Positions 16,079 to 23,853 of a stretch of DNA of 64,000 nt are shown in pieces. How positions within the stretch are numbered: the stretch's first letter is position 1; each line of letters begins with the position of its first letter. The notes under the pieces were generated by a model. That model worked only from the letters and a program-made list of their open reading frames with translations, ran no database searches and had not been told where the DNA came from. The position numbers and the translations under genes are program-made. This DNA comes from Sneathiella sp. HT1-7 (lineage in GTDB: Bacteria; Pseudomonadota; Alphaproteobacteria; Sneathiellales; Sneathiellaceae): positions 558,001 to 622,000 of the forward strand of contig NZ_JAJFZN010000003.1 in assembly GCF_020731145.1 (NCBI RefSeq). Direction: 5' to 3'.

Positions 16079-16594
16079 ATGGTAGAAAAAACCAAACTCG
16101 TAGAGGAAAGCGCGCTTCACGGGATGTTCAAGCCGGGCGATTTTCTCGATTGCTACTCTGTAGTCATTTCACCGCCTGACCGTCCGCTTGGAGAAATCGT
16201 ACAGTATCTACTGATTGCGATGCCGGGGTGGGCGCGGATGTTGCTCCGTATACGTGACAGAATTGTTCGTGTCTTTGGTATCAAGACAACGCGGGAGCTT
16301 CCCCAGAACAACAGTTTTCGACAATCCGTTGCCGTGGGGGATCATGTCAGCTTCATGAAGGTGTGGAGTGTTTCCGACCGCGAGATTATCCTTGGCGAAG
16401 ACGATTCCCATCTAGATTTCCGGGTGGCTCTCCGGCGTGAGCCGGGGGAAGAGGGGCTTGTCTCCCTCGCCACGCTTGTTCACCGGCATAACCTCATCGG
16501 GCGGCTGTATCTTGCGCTGATAAAGCCGTTTCATATCCTGATCGTGAAATCCCGTTTGGCCGCAGCCGCGCGTCATTTTGAAGCAAAAGTATAA
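16079..16594 (+). CDS. DUF2867 family protein
   Basis: The protein is about 172 residues. AGGA at 16071-16074 fits a start at the second of two adjacent ATG codons (16076, 16079); a GTG at 16067 is also in frame. It resembles the DUF2867 family, with FKPGDFLDCYSVVI near the N-terminus and a central WARMLLRIRDRIVRVFG helix. Family members are often encoded next to or fused with NAD-dependent epimerase-like proteins, but their activity is not known. There are no signal peptide or membrane helices strong enough to call. Divergent from the monooxygenase. Confidence 0.75.
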   Translation: MVEKTKLVEESALHGMFKPGDFLDCYSVVISPPDRPLGEIVQYLLIAMPGWARMLLRIRDRIVRVFGIKTTRELPQNNSFRQSVAVGDHVSFMKVWSVSDREIILGEDDSHLDFRVALRREPGEEGLVSLATLVHRHNLIGRLYLALIKPFHILIVKSRLAAAARHFEAKV

Positions 16595-16688
16595 AATTGG
16601 GTTGCTAATAGTTGCAATACAGTTTGTTTCTGCACAATATACAGAAGTTGCACTTAGACTTGATACTAATGACAGGGAGTTATGAACC

Positions 16689-17021
16689 ATGGCTGGCAAA
16701 TTTGAACTTTACAAAGACAAGGCTGGCGAATTCCGCTTCCGCCTCAAAGCTGGCAACGGCGAAGTCGTTGGCACATCTGAAGGCTACAAGGCGAAGGCAA
16801 GCGCAGAGAACGGAATTGCTTCCGTAATGAAAAACGCGGGCGACGAAGGCCGGTATGAATTCAAGGAAGGCAAGAACGGAAAATGGTACTTCAACCTCAA
16901 GGCCTCTAACGGTCAGGTCATTCTCTCCAGCCAGGGTTATGCCGACGAAGGCGGAGCAAAGGGCGGAACCGGTGCCGTTGGCCGCGCTGCAGATGGTGCA
17001 AAGACCGACGACCAGACGTAA
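16689..17021 (+). CDS. yegP: YegP-like protein, two DUF1508 repeats
   Basis: The 110-residue cytosolic protein contains two tandem copies of the DUF1508 unit: FELYKDKAGEFRFRLKAGNG with GYKAKASAENGI (about 4-47), and YEFKEGKNGKWYFNLKASNG with GYADEGGAKGG (about 55-99). Each forms a small beta-alpha fold; the E. coli homologue YegP has no proven function but such proteins are abundant and stress-related. The preceding 94-base gap is AT-rich and likely holds a strong promoter. A good terminator follows, so the gene forms a single-gene unit. Confidence 0.92.
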   Translation: MAGKFELYKDKAGEFRFRLKAGNGEVVGTSEGYKAKASAENGIASVMKNAGDEGRYEFKEGKNGKWYFNLKASNGQVILSSQGYADEGGAKGGTGAVGRAADGAKTDDQT

Positions 17022-17042
17022 GTCTTTTAAAATTACACCTGC

Positions 17043-17079
17043 AGAGGCCGGGAGAGCAATCTCCTCGGCCTCTCTTTTT
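17043..17079 (+). terminator. Rho-independent terminator after yegP
   Basis: Outer stem AGAGGCCG (17043-17050) pairs with CGGCCTCT (17066-17073), with an inner GGAG/CTCC stem and a six-base loop. T5 follows at 17075-17079. It lies about 20 bases after the yegP stop and 12 bases before the next start codon. Confidence 0.85.
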
Positions 17080-17090
17080 GGGAAGAGCAA

Positions 17091-17516
17091 ATGACGCAAA
17101 CCACTATCGAAGCGACCCTGGACGCCTATTACAAGGCGCTGCAATCTGGCGAGGAGGACCAGATCAGGGAAATTGTCGCGCCGGGTATCCTCGTGCAGTA
17201 TCACGATGCGACGGGTCTGCTGCCCTGGGGTGGGCGCTGGCAGGGGATCGACGCATTCAGGACATTTCTATCCCATGTGGCGGAGCATCTCGTCATCGAG
17301 GAGGTCGAGCAGTTGGAGAAGCTCATCGCCGATGACTCGGTGGTTGTCGTGCTGCGTGGGAAGTGGCTGGCGAAAGCAACGGGCCGCCGGGTTGAGGCGG
17401 TTGTCAGCAATATCTTCACCATCAAGGATGGCAGTGTCGCCGGCTATCAGGTTTTCCCCGATAGTGCGGCCTTTGCGATAGCGCTGGATCGCCTTGCTGT
17501 GGTAGAGGCAGGATAA
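17091..17516 (+). CDS. NTF2-like / SnoaL-fold protein
   Basis: The 141-residue protein has the alpha+beta cone pattern of the NTF2-like superfamily: an N-terminal helix (IEATLDAYYKALQSGE), the GILVQYHDATGLLPWGG strand region, the helix GIDAFRTFLSHVAEHL, and C-terminal strands ending in GYQVFPDSAAF. Members include ketosteroid isomerase, limonene-epoxide hydrolase and ligand-binding proteins; no catalytic Asp pair is certain. The start GAGCAAATG follows the yegP terminator. It may be cotranscribed with the DMT transporter 34 bases downstream. Confidence 0.8.
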   Translation: MTQTTIEATLDAYYKALQSGEEDQIREIVAPGILVQYHDATGLLPWGGRWQGIDAFRTFLSHVAEHLVIEEVEQLEKLIADDSVVVVLRGKWLAKATGRRVEAVVSNIFTIKDGSVAGYQVFPDSAAFAIALDRLAVVEAG

Positions 17517-17550
17517 TAAATAAGAAAGAGTGCGCGCTGGAGCGAGTGAG

Positions 17551-18399
17551 ATGGAATTGTCTGTGTTTTTGATCGTGCTGATGGCAGCGTTGCTACATGC
17601 CGCGTGGAATACTTTCGTCAAGATGAATGACGACAGAGTGCTGTTCATGGCGGTTATGATGGCGGGAAGCGCGGTGGTCGCCTTTGTCGCGACCGCGTTT
17701 CTGCCACTCCCCGCGCCGGAAAGCTGGCCGTATATCGCTACCTCGGTTCTATTGCATATCGGCTATCCGCTATTCCTGCTGATGGCGTATAAGTTTGGAG
17801 ATCTGAGCCATGTTTATCCGCTTGCCCGCGGGTCCGCCCCATTGATCGTTGCGCTGGTCTCGGTCTTCTATATCGGGGAGGTGTTAAGCAATCAGGCCAT
17901 GTTCGCTGTTATGATCATGGCGTTCGGGATCATGAGCCTGTCACTTACCCGCGGCGCGCAGGACCTCTGGAATCCACAAGCTGTCTTCTTCGCGCTCGGC
18001 ACCGGTTTGTTCATTGCTGCCTATACGCTGACCGATGGCATTGGCGCGCGGCTCGCAGGCAGCGCTCATAGCTACACTTCCTGGATGATGGGTCTGGAGG
18101 GGATTCCCTTTATTGCCTATATCTTGATAACGCGACGGAAAAGGGCCTTGCCGCAGATTGCCCGCGTCTGGAAACTTGCCGTCCTGATGGGGCTGATGAG
18201 CCTTGTCGCCTATTGGTCCGTGATCTGGGCGATGACGGTGGCGCCGATTGCACTTGTCGCGGCGGTCCGCGAAACCAGCATTATTTTTGCGCTGCTGTTT
18301 GGGGTTTTCTTCCTGAAAGAGAAATTGAGCCTGATGAAACTCGCCTCCACCTTTATGACCTTGTTCGGTGTTGTACTGCTCAAGATGAACCGGAGCTAA
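17551..18399 (+). CDS. EamA/DMT-family transporter
   Basis: Translation probably begins at 17551, where GGAG lies 9 bases upstream of the ATG; a GTG 21 bases earlier is in frame but has no ribosome site. The ~282-residue protein has about ten membrane helices in two EamA halves, with YPLARGSAPLIVALVS (first half) and RETSIIFALLFGVFFLKE (second half) as the typical conserved stretches. Such permeases move metabolites across the inner membrane; direction and substrate are unknown. A bidirectional hairpin separates it from the convergent YciI gene. Confidence 0.88.
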   Translation: MELSVFLIVLMAALLHAAWNTFVKMNDDRVLFMAVMMAGSAVVAFVATAFLPLPAPESWPYIATSVLLHIGYPLFLLMAYKFGDLSHVYPLARGSAPLIVALVSVFYIGEVLSNQAMFAVMIMAFGIMSLSLTRGAQDLWNPQAVFFALGTGLFIAAYTLTDGIGARLAGSAHSYTSWMMGLEGIPFIAYILITRRKRALPQIARVWKLAVLMGLMSLVAYWSVIWAMTVAPIALVAAVRETSIIFALLFGVFFLKEKLSLMKLASTFMTLFGVVLLKMNRS

Positions 18400-18409
18400 T
18401 GCGCATTAA

Positions 18410-18441
18410 AGTGCCGGACGAAACTCTCTCCGCCCGGCATT
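18410..18441. terminator. Bidirectional terminator hairpin between DMT transporter and YciI genes
   Basis: AGTGCCGG (18410-18417) pairs with CCGGCATT (18434-18441), including one G-U pair, around a 16-base loop. A/T-rich bases flank both sides (ATTAAA to the left, TTTCTCT to the right), so it can act in both directions. Confidence 0.55.
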
Positions 18442-18470
18442 TCTCTCAAAACGGGGTGCGCTTCAAAGGG

Positions 18471-18782
18471 CTACATGTCGATCGCTTCGACCACCTCGAC
18501 GGTCCCGCCATGCTGGAGGATCGGACAGTCTTTTGCGATGGCAAGGGCAGCATCCATATCAGTTGCATTGACAAGGGTATAGCCTGACAGCGGATTGCTG
18601 CCGCCGTTATTTTCCACGCCGTTCGCAGTGACAGTCTTGGACATGCCGACAGGATTGCCGGGGTCAACCAGATACTTGCCATGCTTCTCCATCCATGCAC
18701 CCCAGGCGGCCATGGCTTTGGCGCCTTCTTCCTCCGTCTCGGGTTTTCCTCCGCCATGATAGGCAAAAACAAATTTGGGCAT
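18471..18782 (-). CDS. YciI-family protein
   Basis: A 103-residue protein of the YciI/DGPF fold: it begins MPKFVFAYHGG, has the helix AKAMAAWGAWMEKHGKYLVDPG, and ends with the GYTLVNATDMDAALAIAKDCP region characteristic of the family. These small ferredoxin-like proteins resemble chlorite-dismutase relatives and have debated functions. It is the third gene of an ArsR-SRPBCC-YciI unit (28 bases after the SRPBCC stop), a recurring set in proteobacteria. Confidence 0.88.
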   Translation of the reverse strand: MPKFVFAYHGGGKPETEEEGAKAMAAWGAWMEKHGKYLVDPGNPVGMSKTVTANGVENNGGSNPLSGYTLVNATDMDAALAIAKDCPILQHGGTVEVVEAIDM

Positions 18783-18810
18783 CTTCTTATCCTCCTTCTG
18801 TCATTAAAGG

Positions 18811-19242
18811 TTAGCTTGCTAGTCGTTCCAGTTTTCTCAAGGACGAGGTCCAGCCTTCATTATGGTTTGCGGCGCTTTCGTCGTCCGGCAGATCGGAATG
18901 GATCAGTCGAAAGATGGCTCCACCGGAACCGTTTGGTTCAACCTCAAAACGCACCCGGCTTTCATGACCGCGCGCGTCATTTTCGTCATGCCAGCCCCAG
19001 GTGAACTCGACGGAGCGGGGCGGGTCGATCTTGATGACTTTGCCGGTCACCTTGTGGCGACCACCCTCGGCATTGACCATCACCGAAGACCAGTCGCCGG
19101 GCTTCGACAGATCAAGGTTATGTTCAGGCACAGTCATGCCCTCCGGTCCCCACCATTTCATCAGGTTCTTCGTCTGGGTGACGAAGTCGAAAACTGTTTC
19201 CGGATCGAGAGGGAAATTGCGTTCAAGAGTGAGTGTGCTCAT
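18811..19242 (-). CDS. SRPBCC / AHSA1-like protein
   Basis: The 143-residue protein begins with the typical LTLERNFPLDPETVFDFVT and carries WWGPEGMTVPEHNLDLSKPGDW and the C-terminal GWTSSLRKLERL helix of the AHSA1 (activator of Hsp90 ATPase homologue 1-like) branch of the START/SRPBCC fold. The fold has a deep hydrophobic cavity, so ligand binding or catalysis on hydrophobic molecules is plausible. Its ATG overlaps the stop of the ArsR gene by 4 bases, showing translational coupling. Confidence 0.9.
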   Translation of the reverse strand: MSTLTLERNFPLDPETVFDFVTQTKNLMKWWGPEGMTVPEHNLDLSKPGDWSSVMVNAEGGRHKVTGKVIKIDPPRSVEFTWGWHDENDARGHESRVRFEVEPNGSGGAIFRLIHSDLPDDESAANHNEGWTSSLRKLERLAS

Positions 19243-19565
19243 TTTTTCGTGCTCTCCTGTAGTAGGGCGGCCTCAAGCCGGTCGAGGCTCTTCTGCCAGA
19301 ATTCGCGGTAGCTCATCGACCAGGCGCCAATGGCCTGCACCGCTTCGGGGCGGACGGAATAAAGGCGGCGCTGCGCATCGATGCGCTGTTCGACGACGCC
19401 GGCTTTACGAAGGACTTTCAAATGCCGAGAGATGGCGGGGGCGGAAATCTGCCCCACATTTTGTAGCTCCCCGGCGGGAAGCTCTCCCTCCTGCAGGAGT
19501 TTCTCGACAATGGCGAAACGGGTGGCATCACCCAGCGCGGCAAATGTACTCGACAGATTTGACAT
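19239..19565 (-). CDS. ArsR-family repressor
   Basis: This 108-residue winged-helix protein has the ArsR pattern ALGDATRFAIVEKL, then the recognition region ISAPAISRHLKVLRKAGVV and the wing QRRLYSVRPEA. There is no CxC metal site in the helix 3 region, so it is more likely a non-metal member of the kind found with AHSA1/SRPBCC genes. It is the first gene of the ArsR-SRPBCC-YciI unit. A perfect palindrome 10 bases ahead of the start is the probable autoregulatory operator. Confidence 0.92.
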   Translation of the reverse strand: MSNLSSTFAALGDATRFAIVEKLLQEGELPAGELQNVGQISAPAISRHLKVLRKAGVVEQRIDAQRRLYSVRPEAVQAIGAWSMSYREFWQKSLDRLEAALLQESTKK

Positions 19566-19574
19566 GAATTCTCT

Positions 19575-19600
19575 ATTATTTAACTATTATGTTAAATAAT
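19575..19600 (-). promoter_or_regulatory. Candidate ArsR operator
   Basis: ATTATTTAAC (19575-19584) and GTTAAATAAT (19591-19600) form a perfect 10-bp inverted repeat with a 6-base spacer. It starts 10 bases upstream of the ArsR start codon in an otherwise gene-free AT-rich gap, the usual place and form of an ArsR-type autoregulatory site. Confidence 0.7.
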
Positions 19601-19689
19601 GTATTAGAAAAATACAATTAGTCAATAAAAAATTGCACCGCCCGACGGGGAAGGGGAGTTGCAGGGCTTTTGCGAGGGGGGCGGTGTTT

Positions 19690-20421
19690 TTATTTCCCGT
19701 TTGATTTCAGGCGGATGCGCATGGAGCCGCCTTTCGGCTGCTCGATATCGAAGGCGTTGGTCTTGCGCACGAGGTCGCTCAGTTTCGGGACGCCGTAGTT
19801 GCGCGGGTCGAAGTCGGAGTTGAGGTTAAGGAGCTGGTTACCCACGTGGCCGAGTGCGAACCAGCCGTCATCGCTGTCGAGCTCGGCGATGGCCTTCTTG
19901 ATCTGCTGGGTTGCCTTCGAAAGCTGCTCCCGCGGTTTCTTTGGGGAGCCACCGCCTTTCTGGCTTTCCTCGGCGACGCCGCGCAGGTTCTCCGTATAGA
20001 TGAAGCGGCGGCAGGCCTGACGGAAGCTTTCCGGCGTTTTCTGTTCGCCGAAGCCATAGACGTCGGTTCCCTGTTCGCGGATGCGGGCGGCGAGGGCCGT
20101 GAAGTCGCTGTCCGAGGAGACCAGGCAGAAACCATCAAAGCGGCCGCTGTGCAGCAGGTCCATGGCATCGATCACCAGCGCGATATCGGAGGCGTTCTTG
20201 CCTGTCGTATAGGCGAACTGCTGATGTGGCATGATGGCATGCTTGGATAGGATCTCGGCCCAGCTTTTTGAGCGCGGATGCGAAAAGTCGCCGTAAATCC
20301 GCCGCACGCTGGCTTCCCCGATCTTGGCGATTTCCTCAAATAATCCATCGGCGATCTTGGACGAGGCGTTATCGGCATCGATCAGAACAGCGAGGCGGGG
20401 GGAGCGGGTTTCGGACATCAT
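19690..20421 (-). CDS. NYN-domain protein with C-terminal LOTUS/OST-HTH-like domain
   Basis: The PIN-like NYN domain (about 8-145 from the chosen start) begins RLAVLIDADNAS and includes SDIALVIDAMDLL and FCLVSSDSDFTALAARI, giving the acidic residues of the nuclease centre. A Ser/Lys linker leads to a C-terminal segment (about 175-240) of the LOTUS/OST-HTH type, an RNA-associated module. I prefer the ATG pair at 20421/20418 over 20487, because the extra N-terminus is not family-like. A role in RNA cleavage or processing is likely; the target is unknown. The start is followed by about 60 bases to the terminator of the flavodoxin gene upstream. Confidence 0.88.
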   Translation of the reverse strand: MMSETRSPRLAVLIDADNASSKIADGLFEEIAKIGEASVRRIYGDFSHPRSKSWAEILSKHAIMPHQQFAYTTGKNASDIALVIDAMDLLHSGRFDGFCLVSSDSDFTALAARIREQGTDVYGFGEQKTPESFRQACRRFIYTENLRGVAEESQKGGGSPKKPREQLSKATQQIKKAIAELDSDDGWFALGHVGNQLLNLNSDFDPRNYGVPKLSDLVRKTNAFDIEQPKGGSMRIRLKSNGK

Positions 20422-20502
20422 CAAATCTCTTATCAGGTGTTGTGAAATTACTTCCCCGACAATGCCGTAAGCGCAATGGAGATTCAACTATCTTTCCTCA
20501 AA

Positions 20503-20534
20503 AAACGGCCGCCAGCGTGAACTGGCGACCGTTT
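20503..20534 (-). terminator. Terminator of the flavodoxin-like gene
   Basis: AAACGGCCGCCAG (20503-20515) pairs with CTGGCGACCGTTT (20522-20534) with one imperfect position and a 6-base loop; on the minus strand TTTTTT follows (20505-20500). It lies 16 bases after the stop at 20550. Confidence 0.8.
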
Positions 20535-20549
20535 CCCAAGAGCAGAGTG

Positions 20550-21137
20550 TTACGCGGCGAGAGCTTCACTTGTCTTGGCGGCAATCTGCGCGATGCGTTC
20601 GCCATAGAGTCGGGCAGTCTCAAGATCGCCTGCACGGGGGCCTTCCTCCGGGCTGGCATCCGACGGCGAGATGGCGAGCGCTCCGGCAAAGCCTGCCGTC
20701 CAGTTCACATCATCGGGGCCATGCTGTTTCTGGTTGGACGGAAGCAGGCCCGTTCCGACCCAGATCTGGCCATGCTGCTGCGACAGGGTGAAGAAATAAT
20801 TGATCGTTGACCCTTTATCACCGTTGACCGAAGCCGAATTGGTGAAACCGCCGGCAATCTTGTCCTTCCAGATAGAGCTGAACCAGGGCTTGGAGCTCTC
20901 ATCGGCGAATTTCTTGAACTGCCACGCGGGGCCACCCATATAGGTCGGGCTGCCATAGATGATGGCGTCCGCTTCGGCGAGAGTGTCCCAGACCTCCGCG
21001 GCGATCTCGCCATTTTCCGGGATCTGGATGTCGGTAACGGTGGCGCTGTTAACGCGGGAAGCGCCTTCTTTCACGGCGTCGGCTTGTTTGGCAGTGTGGC
21101 CGTAACCACTGAAATAGACGATTGCGATTTTGGTCAT
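20550..21137 (-). CDS. Flavodoxin-fold NAD(P)H:quinone oxidoreductase (WrbA-like)
   Basis: The 195-residue protein begins KIAIVYFSGYGHT, the FMN phosphate loop of the flavodoxin/WrbA group, then IYGSPTYMGGPAWQFKKF and GFTNSASVNGDK, the two other FMN-contact segments. It should reduce quinones or similar compounds with two electrons in the cytosol. It is divergent from an HxlR-family regulator across about 127 bases, with a palindrome between them, the arrangement known for quinone/electrophile-responsive YodB/HxlR pairs. Confidence 0.9.
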   Translation of the reverse strand: MTKIAIVYFSGYGHTAKQADAVKEGASRVNSATVTDIQIPENGEIAAEVWDTLAEADAIIYGSPTYMGGPAWQFKKFADESSKPWFSSIWKDKIAGGFTNSASVNGDKGSTINYFFTLSQQHGQIWVGTGLLPSNQKQHGPDDVNWTAGFAGALAISPSDASPEEGPRAGDLETARLYGERIAQIAAKTSEALAA

Positions 21138-21222
21138 TGGTGAACTCCTGAAGCTTAAAAAAGACGAATAAGTTTATTGCGATGAATGGCACGTAAAGCC
21201 TTTACTTTCCTTTTGCAAGTAG

Positions 21223-21236
21223 TTACCTTTTGGTAA
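21223..21236. promoter_or_regulatory. Candidate HxlR operator between regulator and flavodoxin genes
   Basis: TTACC-TTTT-GGTAA is a perfect 5-bp palindrome with a 4-base spacer, 28 bases ahead of the HxlR start and 86 bases ahead of the flavodoxin start. HxlR/YodB-type dimers bind short palindromes with similar AT-rich centres; this is the only clear one in the gap. Confidence 0.5.
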
Positions 21237-21264
21237 GTATTGAAAAAAATTGGAGATACTGCGC

Positions 21265-21636
21265 ATGGCACCGAAACATGGAACCAATCAATGCCCGATG
21301 GAAAGCATTCTCGGCCAGATCATGGGCCCGTGGACGCCCTATATCCTGTGGCTCCTTTCGAACGAGAAGTCTTTGCGCTTCGGCCAGCTGTCGGCGCTTA
21401 TCCCGGATATTTCGGCCAAGGTGCTGACCGATCGCCTGCGCAAGCTGGAAGGCTCCGGTCTTGTTCATCGCGACTATCAGCCGACGGTACCGCCGACGGT
21501 CTATTATTCCCTGACGGCGCGCGGTGCGGAGCTGCATGGTGTGTTGCAAGGGCTCAATGAAGTGGCCCTGCGCTGGGCCAAAGAGGATGAGGAAAAGCAA
21601 GGCATTCCGGATGCGGAGATAATTGCCGCCGAATAA
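21265..21636 (+). CDS. HxlR-family transcriptional regulator
   Basis: GGAG 9 bases upstream supports the ATG at 21265 (MAPKHGTNQCPM), giving 123 residues. The winged-helix core includes the conserved Cys of the family in NQCPMESIL, GPWTPYILWLLSNEKSLRFGQL, the recognition helix SAKVLTDRLRKLEGSGLV, and the wing VYYSLTARG. Such regulators often sense electrophiles or aldehydes through this Cys. Its divergent partner, a WrbA-like quinone reductase, is the probable target. Confidence 0.92.
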   Translation: MAPKHGTNQCPMESILGQIMGPWTPYILWLLSNEKSLRFGQLSALIPDISAKVLTDRLRKLEGSGLVHRDYQPTVPPTVYYSLTARGAELHGVLQGLNEVALRWAKEDEEKQGIPDAEIIAAE

Positions 21637-21687
21637 AGGGCGTGATAGCTTGCGTATCTCATAACAATAATAAGGGAGGTTCGCGCT

Positions 21688-22572
21688 ATGGAAAAAATCA
21701 ATATCCAGTTCACCCTTTTTTCGGCCTTTTATTCGCCGCTTATCTCGGTGATGTCCGGCGGATTTCTGAAGGAAGAAGGGCTGGAGCCCAACTGGACCGT
21801 CGCCGCACCCGGCGTTTCCGCTATCGCGGCATTGAAGGAGGGCAGCGCCCATGTTGTGCAGTCAGCTTTGAGCCATGGTTTTGGTGCGATCGCCCGTGGG
21901 GAGGAGATGACGATTTCCCATTTCGCGCAGATTAACGAGATGGACGGCTTTTTCCTGACGGCGCGGGAGCCGGATCCGGATTTCACTTGGAAGAAGCTGG
22001 AAGGGGCGGAAGTTGTCCTGTTCGGCGGCGGGCAGCCACTTGTCATGTTCAAATATGCCTGCCACAAGGCCGGGATCGACTACGACAAGATTAAGGCGAT
22101 CAACGTTGGCGGCGCGGCGGCCATGGACAAGGCTTTCCGCGAAGGGCAGGGCCAGTATGTGCAGCAGCAGGGTCCGTTCCCGCAGCAGCTTGCGGCGGAT
22201 GGCCTCGGTCATATCGTGGCGCAGGTCGGCAAACAGATCGGGCCGTGCGGCTTTTCAAGTCTTGCCGCAACCAAGGACTGGCTGGAGAGCGACATGGCGC
22301 GGGCCTTCATGCGGGCCTACCGCAAGACACGCATCTATATGAATGAGACACCCGCCGCCGAAATCGCAAAGGCGGAGAAAAGCTATTTCCCTGATATTGA
22401 CGAGGCTGTGCTCGCGAATTGCATCTCCACTTATCAGAAGCTTGGCTGCTGGACGCCACATGTGGAAATTACCGAGAGCGCCTATGAGGCGACGATGGAT
22501 ATTTTCGCCTATAACGGCCTGCTCGGGGAACGCTACCCCTATGGCCGGATCTGCAGTCTGCCGCCGTCCTAG
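21688..22572 (+). CDS. NMT1/THI5-like periplasmic-binding-fold protein without signal peptide
   Basis: The 294-residue protein has the periplasmic binding protein type II fold of the NMT1/SsuA group (INIQFTLFSAFYSPLISVMSGG, then FLKEEGLEPNWTVAAPG). The N-terminus is not hydrophobic enough for a signal peptide and no lipobox is present, so the product should be cytosolic. No ABC ATPase or permease is nearby. It might be a ligand-binding sensor or an enzyme of the THI5 type rather than a transport component; the THI5 active-site His/Cys cluster is not obvious. The AGGGAGG ribosome site is strong. Its stop overlaps the chrA stop by 4 bases. Confidence 0.75.
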   Translation: MEKINIQFTLFSAFYSPLISVMSGGFLKEEGLEPNWTVAAPGVSAIAALKEGSAHVVQSALSHGFGAIARGEEMTISHFAQINEMDGFFLTAREPDPDFTWKKLEGAEVVLFGGGQPLVMFKYACHKAGIDYDKIKAINVGGAAAMDKAFREGQGQYVQQQGPFPQQLAADGLGHIVAQVGKQIGPCGFSSLAATKDWLESDMARAFMRAYRKTRIYMNETPAAEIAKAEKSYFPDIDEAVLANCISTYQKLGCWTPHVEITESAYEATMDIFAYNGLLGERYPYGRICSLPPS

Positions 22573-23852
22573 ACCATATAATCGAGGAGCAGACCACCCA
22601 CGGCGCAGATCAGCAGGACCGGTGTTATCGACCATTTACGATAGAGCAGCAGCACCGCGGCAATCGTGGCGAGGATCAATACCTTTCCATCGAAGGTCGC
22701 GAGGGTCGGCTGCCAGAGCGTGACCGGGCCGAATTCCTGCTTCGTCACCTCGGTGAAGAAGACATGCAACGCGAACCAGATGGAGAGGTTGAGGATTACG
22801 CCGACCACCGCTGCGGTAATGCCGTTCAGCGCACGCTCCAGCCGGGGCTGATGGGAAATCCAGTCGATATAGGGCGCGCCGGTGAAAATCCAGAGGAAGC
22901 AGGGGACAAAGGTCACCCAAAGGGTGAGTGCAGCGCCGGCGAGGCCGAGCAGGAACCCGCCCTCATAAAACGCGGCGAGGAAGCCGACGAATTCTGTCAC
23001 CAGGATCAGCGGGCCGGGCGTCGTCTCCGCAAGGCCAAGGCCATCCATCATTTCGCCTGCGCTCAGCCAACCGAACTGGTTGACTACATCCTGCGCCATA
23101 TAGGCGAGCACCGCATAAGCCCCGCCGAAGGTCACCACTGCGAGCTTGGAGAAGAACAGCGCGATCTCGGTCAGGATCGGCACACCCGTAAACGCGCCGA
23201 TCAACAACACCGGCGCCCACCAGACAACCAGCCAGAATCCGATCCAGAGAGAGGTTTTTAACAGCGATTGGCCGGCGGGCAGGGGCATCGCCTCCTGTGG
23301 CTGGATTGTGCCCTTCCGGAAAAAGCCGTAAAGCGCGGCAAGCAGGACAATCAGCGGAAACGGCAGTTCAAGGAAGAATATCCCGATAAAGGCAAGCGCC
23401 CCGACGACCCAGGGCGTTGTCCCTTTCAACGCTCGCTTCGCGACTTTCAGCAAAGCTTCGATCACGATAATGACCACCGCCGCCTTGATCCCGAGGAAGA
23501 GGCTGCCAACCAGTGGGACCGACCCATAAAAGGCATAGATACTGCCAAGGGCGAGGATGACGGCGGCGCCCGGCAGAACGAACAGCAGCCCGGCCATCAA
23601 CCCGCCGATAATTCCTTTAAGCCGCCAGCCCGCATAGGTCGCGAGCTGCATCGCCTCCGGTCCGGGCAGCAACATGCAGAAGCTGAGCGCGTTGAGGAAT
23701 TGTTTCTCGCTCAGCCACGCCTTTTCCTCGACCAGCACCCGGTGCATCAGCGCGATCTGCGCCGCCGGTCCGCCGAACGACAGGAGTCCGATGCGGCCGA
23801 AGGCGGCGAAAGTCTCGCTTCTGTCCGGTTTATGGGCCGCCTTAGCATTCAT
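22569..23852 (-). CDS. chrA: Chromate transporter ChrA
   Basis: A 427-residue, two-domain (long) CHR protein with about ten to twelve membrane helices. Each half has the family core: FGRIGLLSFGGPAAQIALMHR near the N-terminus with LLPGPEAMQLATYAGW, and FSKLAVVTFGGAYAVLAYMAQ with TTPGPLILVTEFVGF in the second half. It should expel chromate. The only possible start (no GTG/TTG alternatives before the first conserved block) is an ATG that follows a hairpin and T6 by one base, and there is no Shine-Dalgarno sequence. This unusual start is discussed separately. Confidence 0.92.
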   Translation of the reverse strand: MNAKAAHKPDRSETFAAFGRIGLLSFGGPAAQIALMHRVLVEEKAWLSEKQFLNALSFCMLLPGPEAMQLATYAGWRLKGIIGGLMAGLLFVLPGAAVILALGSIYAFYGSVPLVGSLFLGIKAAVVIIVIEALLKVAKRALKGTTPWVVGALAFIGIFFLELPFPLIVLLAALYGFFRKGTIQPQEAMPLPAGQSLLKTSLWIGFWLVVWWAPVLLIGAFTGVPILTEIALFFSKLAVVTFGGAYAVLAYMAQDVVNQFGWLSAGEMMDGLGLAETTPGPLILVTEFVGFLAAFYEGGFLLGLAGAALTLWVTFVPCFLWIFTGAPYIDWISHQPRLERALNGITAAVVGVILNLSIWFALHVFFTEVTKQEFGPVTLWQPTLATFDGKVLILATIAAVLLLYRKWSITPVLLICAVGGLLLDYMV

Positions 23853-23853
23853 G

